64,000 bases of DNA from CAYUMU01 sp964445985 (GTDB lineage Bacteria > Planctomycetota > Planctomycetia > Pirellulales > S012-138), in the NCBI GenBank assembly GCA_964445985.1, contig CAYUMU010000005.1:1-64000 (forward strand), given 5' to 3'. Numbering within the stretch: the stretch's first letter is position 1; each line of letters starts with the position of its first letter. A model generated the notes under the pieces. That model saw only the letters and a list, made by a program, of their open reading frames with translations. It was not told where the DNA came from and ran no database searches. The position numbers and the translations under genes were made by a program. Below are positions 38,383-49,100 of this stretch, in pieces.

Positions 38383-40797
38383 ATGCAGTTGATCGAACAC
38401 AGGGGAAGTGGCGTGAGAACGCCCGTTGCTGGCCGCTTTGCGGCATCGATTCCAGGGTTGGCCATGCTGGCATTGTTGGCCTTGCTGGCATTGCTGCTGG
38501 CAACCACCTTCAGCCGGGCCGAAGAGGCGGTGAAGCCTGGCCCAGTGAAGCCTGGTCCGGTGGAGCCTGGCCTGGTGGCAGCCGCTGTCGATTTCCAGCA
38601 GCGCGTTCAACCCATCTTTGCCAAGCACTGCGCGGAGTGCCATTCGGCCGAGTTTGCCGAGTTGGAGCTGAACCTGGCCTCGGTCGCCGATGTGCTGGCC
38701 GGTTCGGAAACGGGGCCGGTGCTGTCGCCAGGGAAGCCGGCTGAGAGCTTGCTGGTGCAGGTGCTCGCGAAAGCGGCCCGGCCGCACATGCCCCCCAAGG
38801 GCCAGCTCTCCCCCGACGAAATCGCGGTAGTTGAAGCCTGGGTGAAGTCGTTGCCAGCTTCCACGCCGGTCGGCAAAACGAAGGTCAACGCGGCCGATCG
38901 CGCGCATTGGGCTTTCCAACCCATCCAGCGGGCAGAGCTTCCGGCGGTAAACCATGCCCACTGGGCCAACACCCCGGTGGACCGGTTTATACTGGCCCGG
39001 CTGGAAGCGGCTGGCATTACGCCGGGCGAACCGGCCAGCAACGCCACGCTGCTGCGGCGCGTGTATTTCGACTTGATAGGCTTGCCGCCAACGCCCGAGG
39101 AAGTTCAGGCGTTCGAACAGGACCGTTCGCCCGACGCCTACGAGCGGGTGGTGGATCGGTTGCTGGCTTCGCCTCATTATGGCGAACGCTGGGGCCGGCA
39201 TTGGCTCGACCTGGCGCGGTATGCCGATTCGAGCGGCTTCCATAATGACCTCGATCGGCCTGGGGCCTGGCATTACCGCGACTATGTGATTGAGAGCTTC
39301 AATGCCGACATTCCCTACCGGCAGTTCGTGCGGGAGCAGTTGGCGGGGGATCTGGTGCCTTCTCCCACGCGGGCCAGTTGGATCGCGACCGGCTTCAACC
39401 GCACGGGTCCCAGCAACGAAGACAACATGGGCATGGGGCTGGCCAAAGAGCAGTACCGGTTCGACGAGCTTGATGGCGTGATCTCGACCACCAGCAACGT
39501 GTTTCTCGGGCTCACGCTTGGTTGTGCCCGTTGCCATGACCACAAATACGACCCGATCACCCAGCGCGACTACTATCGTTTCCTCGCGTTCTTCGACGAC
39601 TCCGATAAACGATTGCTCGATGTGGCGAATTTCACGGCGGAGCACCCTACCCTGGTGGCCGCGGCGGCCAAGAAGAGCGAATCGCCGCAAGCGCTGGTGC
39701 TTACCAATCATGGGGTGAAGCCGCGAACGACACGAATCCTGTATCGAGGCGACGTGCGAAACGTGGGTCCCGAAGTGGAGCCGGGCGTGCCTGAGGTTTT
39801 GTGCGGGGATGCCTTTGCAAGTGAAACGGCGGGGGATGAGCCGACGCGATCGACGACGGAGCCCTCTGCCGACTCGCCCCCCGCGACTTCTCGGCTGGAC
39901 CTGGCCGATTGGATTACGGATGACGCCAATCCGCTTTCGTGGCGGGTGATGGCCAACCGGCTGTGGCACTACCACTTTGGCCAAGGGCTGGTGAGCACGC
40001 CCAGCAATTTTGGCCGCCTGGCCGAACCGCCCAGTCATCCGGAGTTGCTGGATTGGCTGGCGGATGAACTTCGGACCGGTGGGCAATTGAAGCCGCTGCA
40101 CCGGTTGATTGTGACTTCGGCGGTCTATCGGCAATCGCCCGCCGCGCGAAGCGCGGCTCAGGCGATCGATCCCGACAATCGCCTGCTGTGGCGCATGCCG
40201 CGACGGCGGTTGGAAGCCGAGCCGCTTCGCGACGCGTTTCTCTCGGTGGCGGGAAATTTGAATCGGGCCGTCGGCGGGCCGGGCATCAAACCGCGGATTC
40301 GCGCGGAATTGCTGGTGGCCAGCCAACGCAATAAATGGCCCACGGTGGTGAATGAAGGTCCGCAGCATTGGCGACGCAGCGTGTATGTGTATGTGAAGCG
40401 GCAATTGCAGTTGCCGCTGTTGGAACTATTCGACGCGCCGGCCACCACGCATAGCTGTGCCAAGCGAGAAGAAAGCCTGGTGCCGACGCAGGCCCTGGTG
40501 CTGATGAACGACGACTTCCTGCGTGATCAGGCGAAGTTTTTCGCGGAGCGGGTGGTTCGCGAGGCAGAAGGCGGCGAGGAAGGTGGCGACGTGCAGGCCC
40601 AGGTGGAACGAGCGCTGTGGATTGCCCTGTGCGCGGAGCCCACGGCCAAGCGTGTGCACCAAGGGGCGGCGTTTGTCGCCAACCAGGCCGAGCAGTTGGC
40701 GGCCGAGGGACTCACTTCCCAACAGGCCGAGCGCGGCGCGTTGATCGATTTCTGTCATGTGCTGATGAACTTGAGCGAGTTTGTATATGTGGACTAA
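38383..40797 (+). CDS. Planctomycete cytochrome c / DUF1549 / DUF1553 protein
   Basis: 804 residues, exported: a long Leu/Ala core (LAMLALLALLALLLATTF) ends at SRA. A planctomycete-type cytochrome c domain follows with haem motif CAECH (about residue 85). DUF1549 lies about 190-400, with a second CxxCH (LGCARCHDHKYDPI). DUF1553 lies about 510-790 (DWITDDANPLSWRVMANRLW). The linker usually seen between them is short here. The family is paired with DUF1501 proteins in planctomycetes; the substrate is unknown. ATG 38383 is preferred to GTG 38359. It overlaps the next gene by 11 bp. Confidence 0.92.
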   Translation: MQLIEHRGSGVRTPVAGRFAASIPGLAMLALLALLALLLATTFSRAEEAVKPGPVKPGPVEPGLVAAAVDFQQRVQPIFAKHCAECHSAEFAELELNLASVADVLAGSETGPVLSPGKPAESLLVQVLAKAARPHMPPKGQLSPDEIAVVEAWVKSLPASTPVGKTKVNAADRAHWAFQPIQRAELPAVNHAHWANTPVDRFILARLEAAGITPGEPASNATLLRRVYFDLIGLPPTPEEVQAFEQDRSPDAYERVVDRLLASPHYGERWGRHWLDLARYADSSGFHNDLDRPGAWHYRDYVIESFNADIPYRQFVREQLAGDLVPSPTRASWIATGFNRTGPSNEDNMGMGLAKEQYRFDELDGVISTTSNVFLGLTLGCARCHDHKYDPITQRDYYRFLAFFDDSDKRLLDVANFTAEHPTLVAAAAKKSESPQALVLTNHGVKPRTTRILYRGDVRNVGPEVEPGVPEVLCGDAFASETAGDEPTRSTTEPSADSPPATSRLDLADWITDDANPLSWRVMANRLWHYHFGQGLVSTPSNFGRLAEPPSHPELLDWLADELRTGGQLKPLHRLIVTSAVYRQSPAARSAAQAIDPDNRLLWRMPRRRLEAEPLRDAFLSVAGNLNRAVGGPGIKPRIRAELLVASQRNKWPTVVNEGPQHWRRSVYVYVKRQLQLPLLELFDAPATTHSCAKREESLVPTQALVLMNDDFLRDQAKFFAERVVREAEGGEEGGDVQAQVERALWIALCAEPTAKRVHQGAAFVANQAEQLAAEGLTSQQAERGALIDFCHVLMNLSEFVYVD

Positions 40798-42250
40798 CAA
40801 TCAAGAACCTGGCCACGGTTATTCGCGCCGGCAATGGCTGGCCCGCGCTGGCGGCGCGTTTGGCAGCCTGGCCTTGGCGGGCTTGCTGGGGCAAGACCGG
40901 GCATTCGGCGCCGAGCTGGCTTCCAGCCCCGGGCCGTCGCCCGATGCCGCGGCGGGTGGTCGGCCCGCGCCGCACTTTGCGCCCAAGGCCAAAAGTGTCA
41001 TTTTCTTGTTCATGTATGGCGGCCCGAGCCATATTGATACTTTTGACCCCAAGCCGGAGCTGGATCGCTGGCACGATCGCGAGATCCCGGCCTATAATCG
41101 CGAAGACGCCTTCATGAGCAAATCGCGGCCCAACGCCATGCGGAGCCCTTTCAAATTTGCCCGGCATGGCGAAGCGGGCATCGATATGTGCGATCAGTAT
41201 CCGCTGCTGGCCCAGCATGCCGACAAGCTGTGCGTGATTCGCTCCATGCACTGCGAAAGCAACAACCATGGGCCGGCGTTGTTTCAAATGCAGAGCGGCT
41301 CGGTGATGGCCGGCCACCCCAGCATGGGCTCGTGGGCCAATTATGGATTGGGGAGCGAGTGCCGGGATTTGCCTGGCTTTGTGGTGATGCTCGACCATCA
41401 AGGCGCGCCGGTGAATGGCGCCATGAATTGGTCCAATGGGTTCATGCCGGCCAGCTATCAAGGCGTGCCGCTCCGCACGGCGGGCGAGCCGATTGCCTAT
41501 GTGAGCCCTCCCCAAGGTATTTCTTCGGCGCGGCAGCGGGCTCAGCTCGATTTGCTCAACCGTTGGAATCGGCAATATGCGGCGGCCGACCCGGCCGACG
41601 ACTCGCTCGACGCGCGAATTCAGGCGTATGAGTTGGCGTTTCGCATGCAAACGGCCGCGCCCGAAACCGTGGATTTGTCGCAAGAGACGGAGGTCACGCG
41701 GCAAATGTATGGGCTGGATAACAAGACGACGGCCCACTTTGGCCGCAACTGTTTGTTGGCGAGGCGGCTGGTGGAACGGGGCGTACGGTTCGTGCAGGTT
41801 TACAGCGGCGGCAATGAAGGGCCGCGGGCGTGGGACGCCCACGACGACCTGGAGAAGAATCATCGCCTGCACTGCGCGGAGACCGACGCGCCCATTGCGG
41901 CGCTGCTTACGGATTTGCGGCAGCGAGGGCTGCTGGATGAAACGCTGGTGGTGTGGGGTGGCGAGTTCGGTCGCACGCCGACGGCGGAAGGGGGCCGCGG
42001 CCGGGACCATCACGCCCGCGGGTTTACCATGTGGATGGCCGGCGGCGGCATCAAGGGGGGCATGGTGTATGGCGCGACCGATGAGTTTGGTTATCACGCG
42101 GTGGAGAACCCCGTTTCGGTGCCCGACCTGCATGCGACCATTTTGCATCTGCTGGGACTGAATCACGAACGGCTGACGTATCGCTTTCAGGGGCGCGACT
42201 ATCGTTTGACGGATGTGAGTGGCACGGTTTTGCGGCCGCTGCTGGCTTAA
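40787..42250 (+). CDS. DUF1501 (sulfatase-like) protein, Tat-exported
   Basis: 487 residues. A twin-arginine signal (YSRRQWLARAGG) precedes a hydrophobic stretch (AFGSLALAGLLG). The body has the DUF1501 pattern related to alkaline-phosphatase/sulfatase folds: SVIFLFMYGGPSHIDTFDPK, NNHGPALFQMQSG, and the metal-site-like DETLVVWGGEFGRTPTAEGG with GRDHHARGFTMWMAGGGI. ATG 40787 overlaps the end of the DUF1549/1553 gene by 11 bp, so the two are co-translated and probably act on the same substrate. A hairpin follows. Confidence 0.92.
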   Translation: MWTNNQEPGHGYSRRQWLARAGGAFGSLALAGLLGQDRAFGAELASSPGPSPDAAAGGRPAPHFAPKAKSVIFLFMYGGPSHIDTFDPKPELDRWHDREIPAYNREDAFMSKSRPNAMRSPFKFARHGEAGIDMCDQYPLLAQHADKLCVIRSMHCESNNHGPALFQMQSGSVMAGHPSMGSWANYGLGSECRDLPGFVVMLDHQGAPVNGAMNWSNGFMPASYQGVPLRTAGEPIAYVSPPQGISSARQRAQLDLLNRWNRQYAAADPADDSLDARIQAYELAFRMQTAAPETVDLSQETEVTRQMYGLDNKTTAHFGRNCLLARRLVERGVRFVQVYSGGNEGPRAWDAHDDLEKNHRLHCAETDAPIAALLTDLRQRGLLDETLVVWGGEFGRTPTAEGGRGRDHHARGFTMWMAGGGIKGGMVYGATDEFGYHAVENPVSVPDLHATILHLLGLNHERLTYRFQGRDYRLTDVSGTVLRPLLA

Positions 42251-42316
42251 GAGCCTATCCGAGAACCCTGTTTCCCCTCCTCCCGCAAGGGGCGAGGGAA
42301 TCATTGGATAGGCTCT
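42249..42316. terminator. Nested inverted repeat after the DUF1501 gene
   Basis: GAGCCTATCC (42251-42260) faces GGATAGGCTC (42306-42315). Inside is a second GC-rich stem, CCCTCCTCCC against GGGGCGAGGG. It begins at the TAA stop codon. It could end transcription or be a small palindromic repeat element. Confidence 0.55.
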
Positions 42317-42373
42317 AAGCCTCCATTGTTTGAATGGCACGGTCACTCGGTACCAATCCATGAATGGTCCGCG

Positions 42374-42847
42374 ATGGAAGAACCAATCCGAGCGCCTCAG
42401 ATTTGGGTAGATGCTGACGCCTGCCCTACCGACACCAAGGAACTGCTGTTCAAGGCGGCCAAACGCACGGGCATCCGGCTGACGTTGGTGGCGAATCAAC
42501 CGGTGCGAACGCCAAAATCGGAGCTATTCAACAGCGTTGTGGTGCGCGAAGGCGCGAATGAGGCCGATCGTCGCATTGTGGAATTGCTGCAACCGGGCGA
42601 TCTGGTGATCACGGCTGATGTGCCGTTGGCGGCCGACGTGGTGGCCAAGGGAGGGCAGGCCCTGAATCCCCGCGGCGAGCTGTATACCGACGCCAACATC
42701 GGCGAGCGGCTGGCCGTGCGCAATTTGCACGACAAGCTGCGCGGCGGAGGGCAGTTGGTGGGCGGGCATGCCAACTTCAACGCCAAGGACCGGCAAGCCT
42801 TCGCGAATCAACTCGATCGTTGGCTGGCCAAGGCCAAACGTGCCTGA
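42374..42847 (+). CDS. UPF0178 / YaiI-like (DUF188) protein
   Basis: 157 residues, the family length. The hallmarks are IWVDADACP at the N-terminus, VVREGANEADRRI, LVITADVPLAADVVAKG, ALNPRGELYT and LRGGGQ. The Asp-rich pattern suggests a PIN-like nuclease fold; the biochemical role is not established. ATG 42374 (MEEPIRAPQ) is preferred to 42326 because family members start just before IWVDADACP. Confidence 0.9.
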   Translation: MEEPIRAPQIWVDADACPTDTKELLFKAAKRTGIRLTLVANQPVRTPKSELFNSVVVREGANEADRRIVELLQPGDLVITADVPLAADVVAKGGQALNPRGELYTDANIGERLAVRNLHDKLRGGGQLVGGHANFNAKDRQAFANQLDRWLAKAKRA

Positions 42848-43028
42848 TGCCGACCATTCTGGAGGCGGACAAGGTGAAGGCGCCCCCGAATTTGGCGGGG
42901 GAATCGCTTCGACCGCTGGTGGACAAGCAGCGATACCTTTGGCGGGGGAACTGCGCTTGTGGCGCATTGCGACCCACGATCCATTCCTGGATCGTGAGAA
43001 GCTGGAGATGTTCTTGGCGGAGCTGAGA

Positions 43029-43055
43029 CATGCTTACGCCACGGGCGTAAGCATG
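43029..43055. repeat. Palindromic repeat CATGCTTACGCC type, copy 3
   Basis: CATGCTTACGCC (43029-43040) and GGCGTAAGCATG (43044-43055) form a perfect 12-bp stem with a 3-base loop, 22 bp beyond the stop of the hydrolase-FAD gene. Confidence 0.7.
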
Positions 43056-43077
43056 GCACACGGGCTCGCTAGCGACC

Positions 43078-45945
43078 TTACTTGGCCGAATCCTCGATAG
43101 ATTGCCAGAGGAATTCGAGCGCCTGCTGGCGGGTGATTGGCTGATCGCCCAGTTTTTCATTGGCGGCTGGCGTTTTTTCGATCAGGGCGGCAAACGCCGA
43201 GGCGGTGATGGCGGGCGAGGTTTGTCGCTGGGCCTCGCCAACGGCTTTCCACTGGCTGGCCACGTTCAGGCTGCCCTCTTTGAGTTTCTTGAGGCCCATG
43301 GCCCAGGCTTGGGCGGTGCTGGCTTTCAGCGGTTCGTCGAGTTCGGCGTTATAGCTCTCAAAGAAACCTTGCGTGCCGAGATATTGCGCGGCGGCGACAT
43401 AGGTTTCTGACCGTGAGACATCGATGTCGTTGAAGAATGAGATCATGACATGGTTCTTGGCGAGCGCGCGCAGCAGGCGGCGCGTATCGATCTTCGCTGG
43501 CGACTGTTGATACTTTTTGGCCTGGGCCACGGCGTAGGCGGCTGACTCGGCGATGTTCATCCAGGTGGGTTCCAGGCGGATGGATCCCCAGGCCACGTGA
43601 GTGCAACTCAAGCAGACGGGGACCAGCAGGTTGTCGAACTGCTCGCAAAACAGCGTGCGATAGGGAACCTGGCCGGGGAAGGTTTCGGCGTGCAGCATCA
43701 TCTTGCCTTCGTGCAAACTGCCGTCCTGGCGATCCGTGGTGCAAGCGTGCGCATCCATGTACCACTCGGTGACGCCAATACTGTCGTGGTGAACGGGCGC
43801 CCGCTCTTTGCCGGGGGCGAGCGTGGCGTCGTGCTCGGTGAAGGTGTATGTTCCCGTGAGCCGCCGCGCTTCGCGCACATAGAATTCATAGGGCCGGTGG
43901 TCGTTGTCGGCGAATTCATCTTTAGCCAGACCATAGCGCTGCCAGTAGGCTTTTTTCTCGGGCGGCACGGATTCATCGTGCTGGAGAAACCAGAGCAGTT
44001 CCAGGGTTGCCTGCCAGTGTTGATCCATCACATTCCCGCGCACACCCCGCTCGCCTTCCACGTAGGCTGTGTGCACGTCGATGAGTTGCGGACGATTCCA
44101 ACCGATCTTCTGGTTGGGAAGAGGAGCCACAATCGAACCGTATTCCAGGTCTTTGACGCATTCGCGATCATAGTTGGGCGGCTGCTCAAGGGGGATGCGA
44201 TTGGCGGGGTTGGAGGTGAGCACCGTGCGGTAGTTGAAGGCTTGCACCTGCCCATCGGCTGCGCCGGTGCTTTGCGGCAGAATTTGTTGAAATCCGCCGA
44301 ACTTTCGCAGGTTGAGTTGGTTGTGGCGTTGGGCCAGTTCGGCGAGTTCCGGCGTGGGCGGTGTGGAACTGGGCTTCATGTAGACCACGCCGGCGTGTGG
44401 TTCGTTGAATTCGCTCCGGGCTTCGCGTCCTACGCGATAGGGCGCTTTGACAACCGCCAGCAGGTCGCCTTCGTAGCTGCAATCGGCGAATGCGTTGGCC
44501 TTGACGGTTTCTTGGTCGGGGCATCGTCCCCCTCCCGTTGTGAAAGTGACCTGGCGGAGTTGCGCGCCATGATGTTCCGCCGATTCGGGCACGTAGCCCA
44601 GCAGTACGGTGATATTGGGCTCGGCCGCCACGAGCCGCGTTAGAATGTGTTCGGCCACGCGGGGTTCGAACTTGCCGTTGGTGTGGCCGGATTTGCCTGG
44701 CAGGGCGTCGCGATACTGGGACGAGTCCGCTCCATAGGTGTTTCGATAGTGGTCGAAGATGGCTTGGCGCACTTCGTCATAAATGGGGGAGCGGCGTCCT
44801 TCGTGGAGGGTATCCCACACGCCGAGTCCACTAGAAAGGATGCCGCCGAGATGCCGGTTGTGGTTCACCAGCACGACTTTGAGGCCTTCGCGAGCGGCGC
44901 GCACGGCCATGGCGATTCCGCCAGGCGTGGCTTCGTAGATCAACAGATCATAGGTATTGCCGCTGACCTTTTTCGCGTCTGAGGATTGAGGATTGGCCTT
45001 CTCATTGCTCGTGACGGGCAATAGTTTGAGCGATGTCAGAAAAGTTTCGGTCTTATCCAGCGTTTCTTGATAGAGTTTGAGATCGTAGAGGAAATAACCG
45101 TGAGGCCCGCCGTCGTTGATGGCCAATTCACAGCGATTTCCGGCGGCGAGCATGGCCTCGTGAAAGGCTTTGGCGCCCGCGAATGGCGTGACCGTATCGC
45201 CGGTGGCGTGAAAGACCAAGGTGGGCGGCAAGCCGGCGCGAACTTGATGACGGGGCGAAATCTCGCGCCAACGTGGGCCGATTTTGCTGTTGCCGTAGCC
45301 CTCGGGCGAGGTATCGATGACCGGGTAGTGCAGGACCAAGGCATCGGGGCGACAGGAAACCAGGTTGGTATCGTCATCGCTGGGAAAAAGGGCGGCGCCG
45401 GCGGCGACATGTCCTCCGGCCGAGGCGCCGTTGACGATGATTTTGTTGGGGTCGATGCCTAAGTCGGCGGCGTGGGCGCGGAGGTAGCGGATGGCGGCGC
45501 AGCCGTCGGCGACGCAATCGAAGACGGTTTTCGCGTCTTTTTTCAGAAGGCGATATTCAACGCTGATGCCCACCATTCCCAGTTCGGCGGAGCGGGCGGC
45601 GAAGGGATACATGCGCTGGGCGTTGCCGCCCGTCCAGCCGCCGCCATGAAAGCTGACGAAGGCCGGTCGGCGGTCGGCGACCTTCCAGTCTGAGGGCAGG
45701 AAGATATGAAGTTGGTATGACTGACCGCCAAGTTGCTGATAAGTGACTTTGATGTTGGGGCGGAGCCTGGCCGCCAACTGCTCGACGGGCCGGGGCTTGG
45801 GGGCAGGTTGTGCCGCGGCGGATTGCGCGGCGGGTAGTTGCGCGGCGGGCAGTTGCGCATGGCCGCTGTTGCCGGGCGCTGGCGCGGCAAAAAGCAATCC
45901 GAACGTACCAACGGCCAGGAAGAATCGATGGGGGGCGGAGAACAT
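43078..45945 (-). CDS. Secreted alpha/beta-hydrolase fused to FAD-dependent oxidoreductase
   Basis: 955 residues from ATG 45945. A signal peptide (FFLAVGTFGLLFAAPAPG) and an Ala/Gln/Pro linker precede an esterase-type alpha/beta hydrolase (about 65-335) with oxyanion HGGGW, nucleophile elbow GASAG, acid in HATGDTV and His in GGPHGY. From about 345 an FAD oxidoreductase module begins (YDLLIYEATPGGIAMAVRAA), with Glu in the first Gly position of the dinucleotide loop, and ends with HVAWGSIRLEPTWM. The C-terminus has a helical cap (ITRQQALEFLWQS). It may deacylate and then oxidise sugar units in the periplasm (inference). It is the last gene of the sialidase locus. Confidence 0.85.
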   Translation of the reverse strand: MFSAPHRFFLAVGTFGLLFAAPAPGNSGHAQLPAAQLPAAQSAAAQPAPKPRPVEQLAARLRPNIKVTYQQLGGQSYQLHIFLPSDWKVADRRPAFVSFHGGGWTGGNAQRMYPFAARSAELGMVGISVEYRLLKKDAKTVFDCVADGCAAIRYLRAHAADLGIDPNKIIVNGASAGGHVAAGAALFPSDDDTNLVSCRPDALVLHYPVIDTSPEGYGNSKIGPRWREISPRHQVRAGLPPTLVFHATGDTVTPFAGAKAFHEAMLAAGNRCELAINDGGPHGYFLYDLKLYQETLDKTETFLTSLKLLPVTSNEKANPQSSDAKKVSGNTYDLLIYEATPGGIAMAVRAAREGLKVVLVNHNRHLGGILSSGLGVWDTLHEGRRSPIYDEVRQAIFDHYRNTYGADSSQYRDALPGKSGHTNGKFEPRVAEHILTRLVAAEPNITVLLGYVPESAEHHGAQLRQVTFTTGGGRCPDQETVKANAFADCSYEGDLLAVVKAPYRVGREARSEFNEPHAGVVYMKPSSTPPTPELAELAQRHNQLNLRKFGGFQQILPQSTGAADGQVQAFNYRTVLTSNPANRIPLEQPPNYDRECVKDLEYGSIVAPLPNQKIGWNRPQLIDVHTAYVEGERGVRGNVMDQHWQATLELLWFLQHDESVPPEKKAYWQRYGLAKDEFADNDHRPYEFYVREARRLTGTYTFTEHDATLAPGKERAPVHHDSIGVTEWYMDAHACTTDRQDGSLHEGKMMLHAETFPGQVPYRTLFCEQFDNLLVPVCLSCTHVAWGSIRLEPTWMNIAESAAYAVAQAKKYQQSPAKIDTRRLLRALAKNHVMISFFNDIDVSRSETYVAAAQYLGTQGFFESYNAELDEPLKASTAQAWAMGLKKLKEGSLNVASQWKAVGEAQRQTSPAITASAFAALIEKTPAANEKLGDQPITRQQALEFLWQSIEDSAK

Positions 45946-46176
45946 GGCGGGGCAACTTTCGAGGTGGGGAGAGATGTGGTGGAGAAGGAATGGCCCATCG
46001 GGGGCGACTCTTCGCCAAGACTTGGGGGGCAAGGGCATTCGCAACTGTCTGCCGCTTGCCGGGGCGACAGGCAATAGCATGCCATAAAAGCCATGCACGA
46101 CCCAATACATATTTTTGGGCGGATCGCCCATTTTTTTTGGGGGCGGGCAGCTCCCGCGGCACAGGTTGGACGGGAT

Positions 46177-49100
46177 TTATTTTTCCAGCCTGGGAATGGG
46201 CAAGCGGCTGAATAGCAGGCGGAGCGCCTGTCCGCGGGTGAGCAGGCCTGACGGCTGGGCGGTCGTGACCTTGGGGAGCAGGGAGAGGAACTCGGCCGCG
46301 GCGATCGGCGTATCCTGGTGGGCGGCATCGCCCGCTTCGGCTTGGGCGAGGGCAGCCGCCAACTCCGCGGGTTGAAGCTTGTTGGCGAGCAGATCGTTGA
46401 AGCCCTGGCCCCAAAGCCTGGCGGTGGATGTTGTCAGAGGTTTGTCCAAGCGGGCGTTGTAGTTGGGGAGAAAGCCTTGCGTGCCGAAGAATTGGGCCGC
46501 GACCACGTCGGGGTTGTTGCTGGCAACGTCCACATCGTTGAAGAAGCTGATCATGTGCTGGTGGCTGGCGAGCGTGTGGGTTAGCAACTGGGGATTCAAC
46601 GCGGCGGGCGAAATGCCTTGCTGCTGGGCCAAGGCGATGGCAAAGCCGGCTGCTTCGCCGGTTTGCATCCAAACCGGTTCGAGGCGGATCGAACCCCAGC
46701 CTACGTGCGAGGCTGAGAGGGGGACCACGGCGAGCAAGTTGTCTAGTTCTTTGGCAAGCAAGCAGCGGTAAGGCACTTGCGCCGGCCGGGATTGTTCGGC
46801 CAGGAAGAAGATGCCGTCGTAATTGCCGCCGGGCGTTTTGCGTTTGAGGCAAGCGACGGAATCGACCGGCCAATCGGTGATGGCGACACTGTCTGAGTGG
46901 ATGGGGGTGCGGCCGATGCCGGCGGCGATCAGGTTGTCGTGCTCGGTGAAGACGTAGCGGCCGACGAGGCGGCGGGCCTCTCTGACATAGATTTCGTAGG
47001 GGAGATGGTTGTTGTCAATAAATTCGTCGGCGGCCAGGCCATAGTCTTGGTATTTAGCGCGATCGGCGGGACTGGCGGCCGGGTCGTGCTGATAGTACCA
47101 GAGGAGCATCAGCATAGCGCTGAGGTATTGTTGTGAGATTTGTTCGCGCCGCTGCCAGGATGCTTCGGGGTAGTCGTTCTGAGGGCCGATCAGCCGACCG
47201 CCGTTCCAGGCGACTTTGTCGTTGGGCAAGTTGGGCACGAAACCGCCGCCGGCGGTGCTGCGAACGATGTCCAAACGATAGCCGGGGGGCTTTTCCACCA
47301 TGACTCGGTTGGCCGGATCGCGAGTGAGAATCAGGCGGTAGTTGTAGGCCATCACGGAACTGTCGGCCTCGCCGGTGCTTTGCGGTTGAACCAGCTCGGC
47401 GGTGGCGTGGCTGTTATAGCGGATCTTCAAAATTCCCCGGTCGGCGTCGGCGGGGAAGCCTTTCTGGCCGGGCGGTTTGCGACGTTCGGTGGCGTAGATC
47501 ACGCCGGCGTGGGGTTCTTGGTATTCGCCGCGAGCCTCGCGGCCGACGCGGCAGGGAACTTTGGCGGCCGCGATCAGGTCGCCTTCGTAGGTGCCATCGG
47601 CGAAGGCTCGGGCCGCTACGCGGATGGTGGTGTCGTTGTCTTTGGCGCGAAGTGTCAGAGACTTCAGTTGCGCGCCGTCACGATGCGTGAGAGTGACATG
47701 GAAATTGCGCAGCAGCTTCAAGTTGGATTCTTGGGCCAGCATGCGTTCGAATAACATTTCGGCCACGCGCGGCTCTACCTTGGCGCGGTCGAGATGGGAG
47801 TTGGTGTGGGGGTTGGGCAATGACGCCCTGTACTGCTGAGAATCGGCGCCATAGGCTTGGCGATAGTAGTCGGAGGCCCCGGTGCGGATTTCGGCATAGA
47901 GGGGTGAGCGGAGCCCATCGTAGGGGGCTTCCCAACCGCCGGCGCCGCTGGTGATGAAGCCGCCGACGTGTTGGTGGTGATGAACGAGCAACACCGAGAG
48001 GCCTTGGCGGGCTGCCCTGACGGCGCAGGCAATTCCGCCGGGCGTGGCGCCGACCACCACCAGGTCGAAGCTTTGGCCGTCGAGATCGTGAGGTGTTGCC
48101 GTTGGGGCCGGCTTGATGAGGGCGGAGCTTTTCGGCGGTGATTTGACGGGCCACTCCAGCGCCAGGCGCGAGGCCAACAGGTTCTGGCGAAGTTCGTCGT
48201 AAGGAACCTGTTGCACGGCCAGGCCGCGGTCGATGGCGATGCTGGCTGCCTGGGCGGCCGACTGACTGAGCGCCATGAAGACCGGCTCCATGCGAATCGA
48301 ACCGAATGCCACGTGGCTGGCCGAGAGGGCGAAGGTGACATACAGGTTGTCGCACTGGTCGGCTTTGGGAACGATGGCGCCGTAGCTAATGGGGTAGGGA
48401 CGCGGCACGGAGACGCCGTTGCTGCCTTCGTTGACGGGCTGGCCGCCATGCACGATGCGGCGGACGGCGTGCATATCCACGCCGTAGGCTCCCAGGGCGA
48501 TCGAACGCGGCGCCAGCTTGGCGCCGCGGCAATGCGGTTCGATCATGACAAAGTCGCTCACCATCCGGCGGGCTTCGCGAACATACATTTGGTGCGGCCA
48601 GCCGTGCGTGCCGGTGAACTCATCTTGGCACAGACCGAACCGGCTCATTTCCTGACGGACTGCTTCCGGCACCCGCGGATCGTGGGCAAAAAAGTAGAAG
48701 AAGCCACGCAGGTATTGCTCGTGGGCCTGCGCGATTTGCTGACGGGTGGCCGCGTTGGCTTCTGGGTAGGCGTCGGCTCCGCCTAGGAAATCGGTCGAGA
48801 TGGGCCAACGATTGTTGAAATCGTATTTGTCATTTTGCAGCGGATCGTATTTGAGAAAATCGCGAAGCGTGAGTTTTTGGCCGGCCGCCTGGCGGGCGGC
48901 AATCCAGCGGGCCAGCAGTTCATAGTTGGCCGGATCGTAGCCAGAGGGCCTGGTCAACGGGATGCGATTGCGGGGATTGTCGGTCAGGCAGGCGCGAAAG
49001 TTGTAGCTTTGCACGCGGCTGTCGGCGGCGCCGATTTCGCCGAGCGGCTCGTCTCGCAGCAGGTAGGGCAATACACCGCTGGTGGGGTCGCCGGGAGTTC

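Noticed and set aside
38353..40404. 683-codon minus-strand frame
   Set aside because: It is antisense to the DUF1549/1553 gene, which has two haem motifs and a signal peptide; the minus frame is Arg-rich.
40712..42499. 595-codon minus-strand frame
   Set aside because: It overlaps the DUF1501 gene completely and has no protein-like features.
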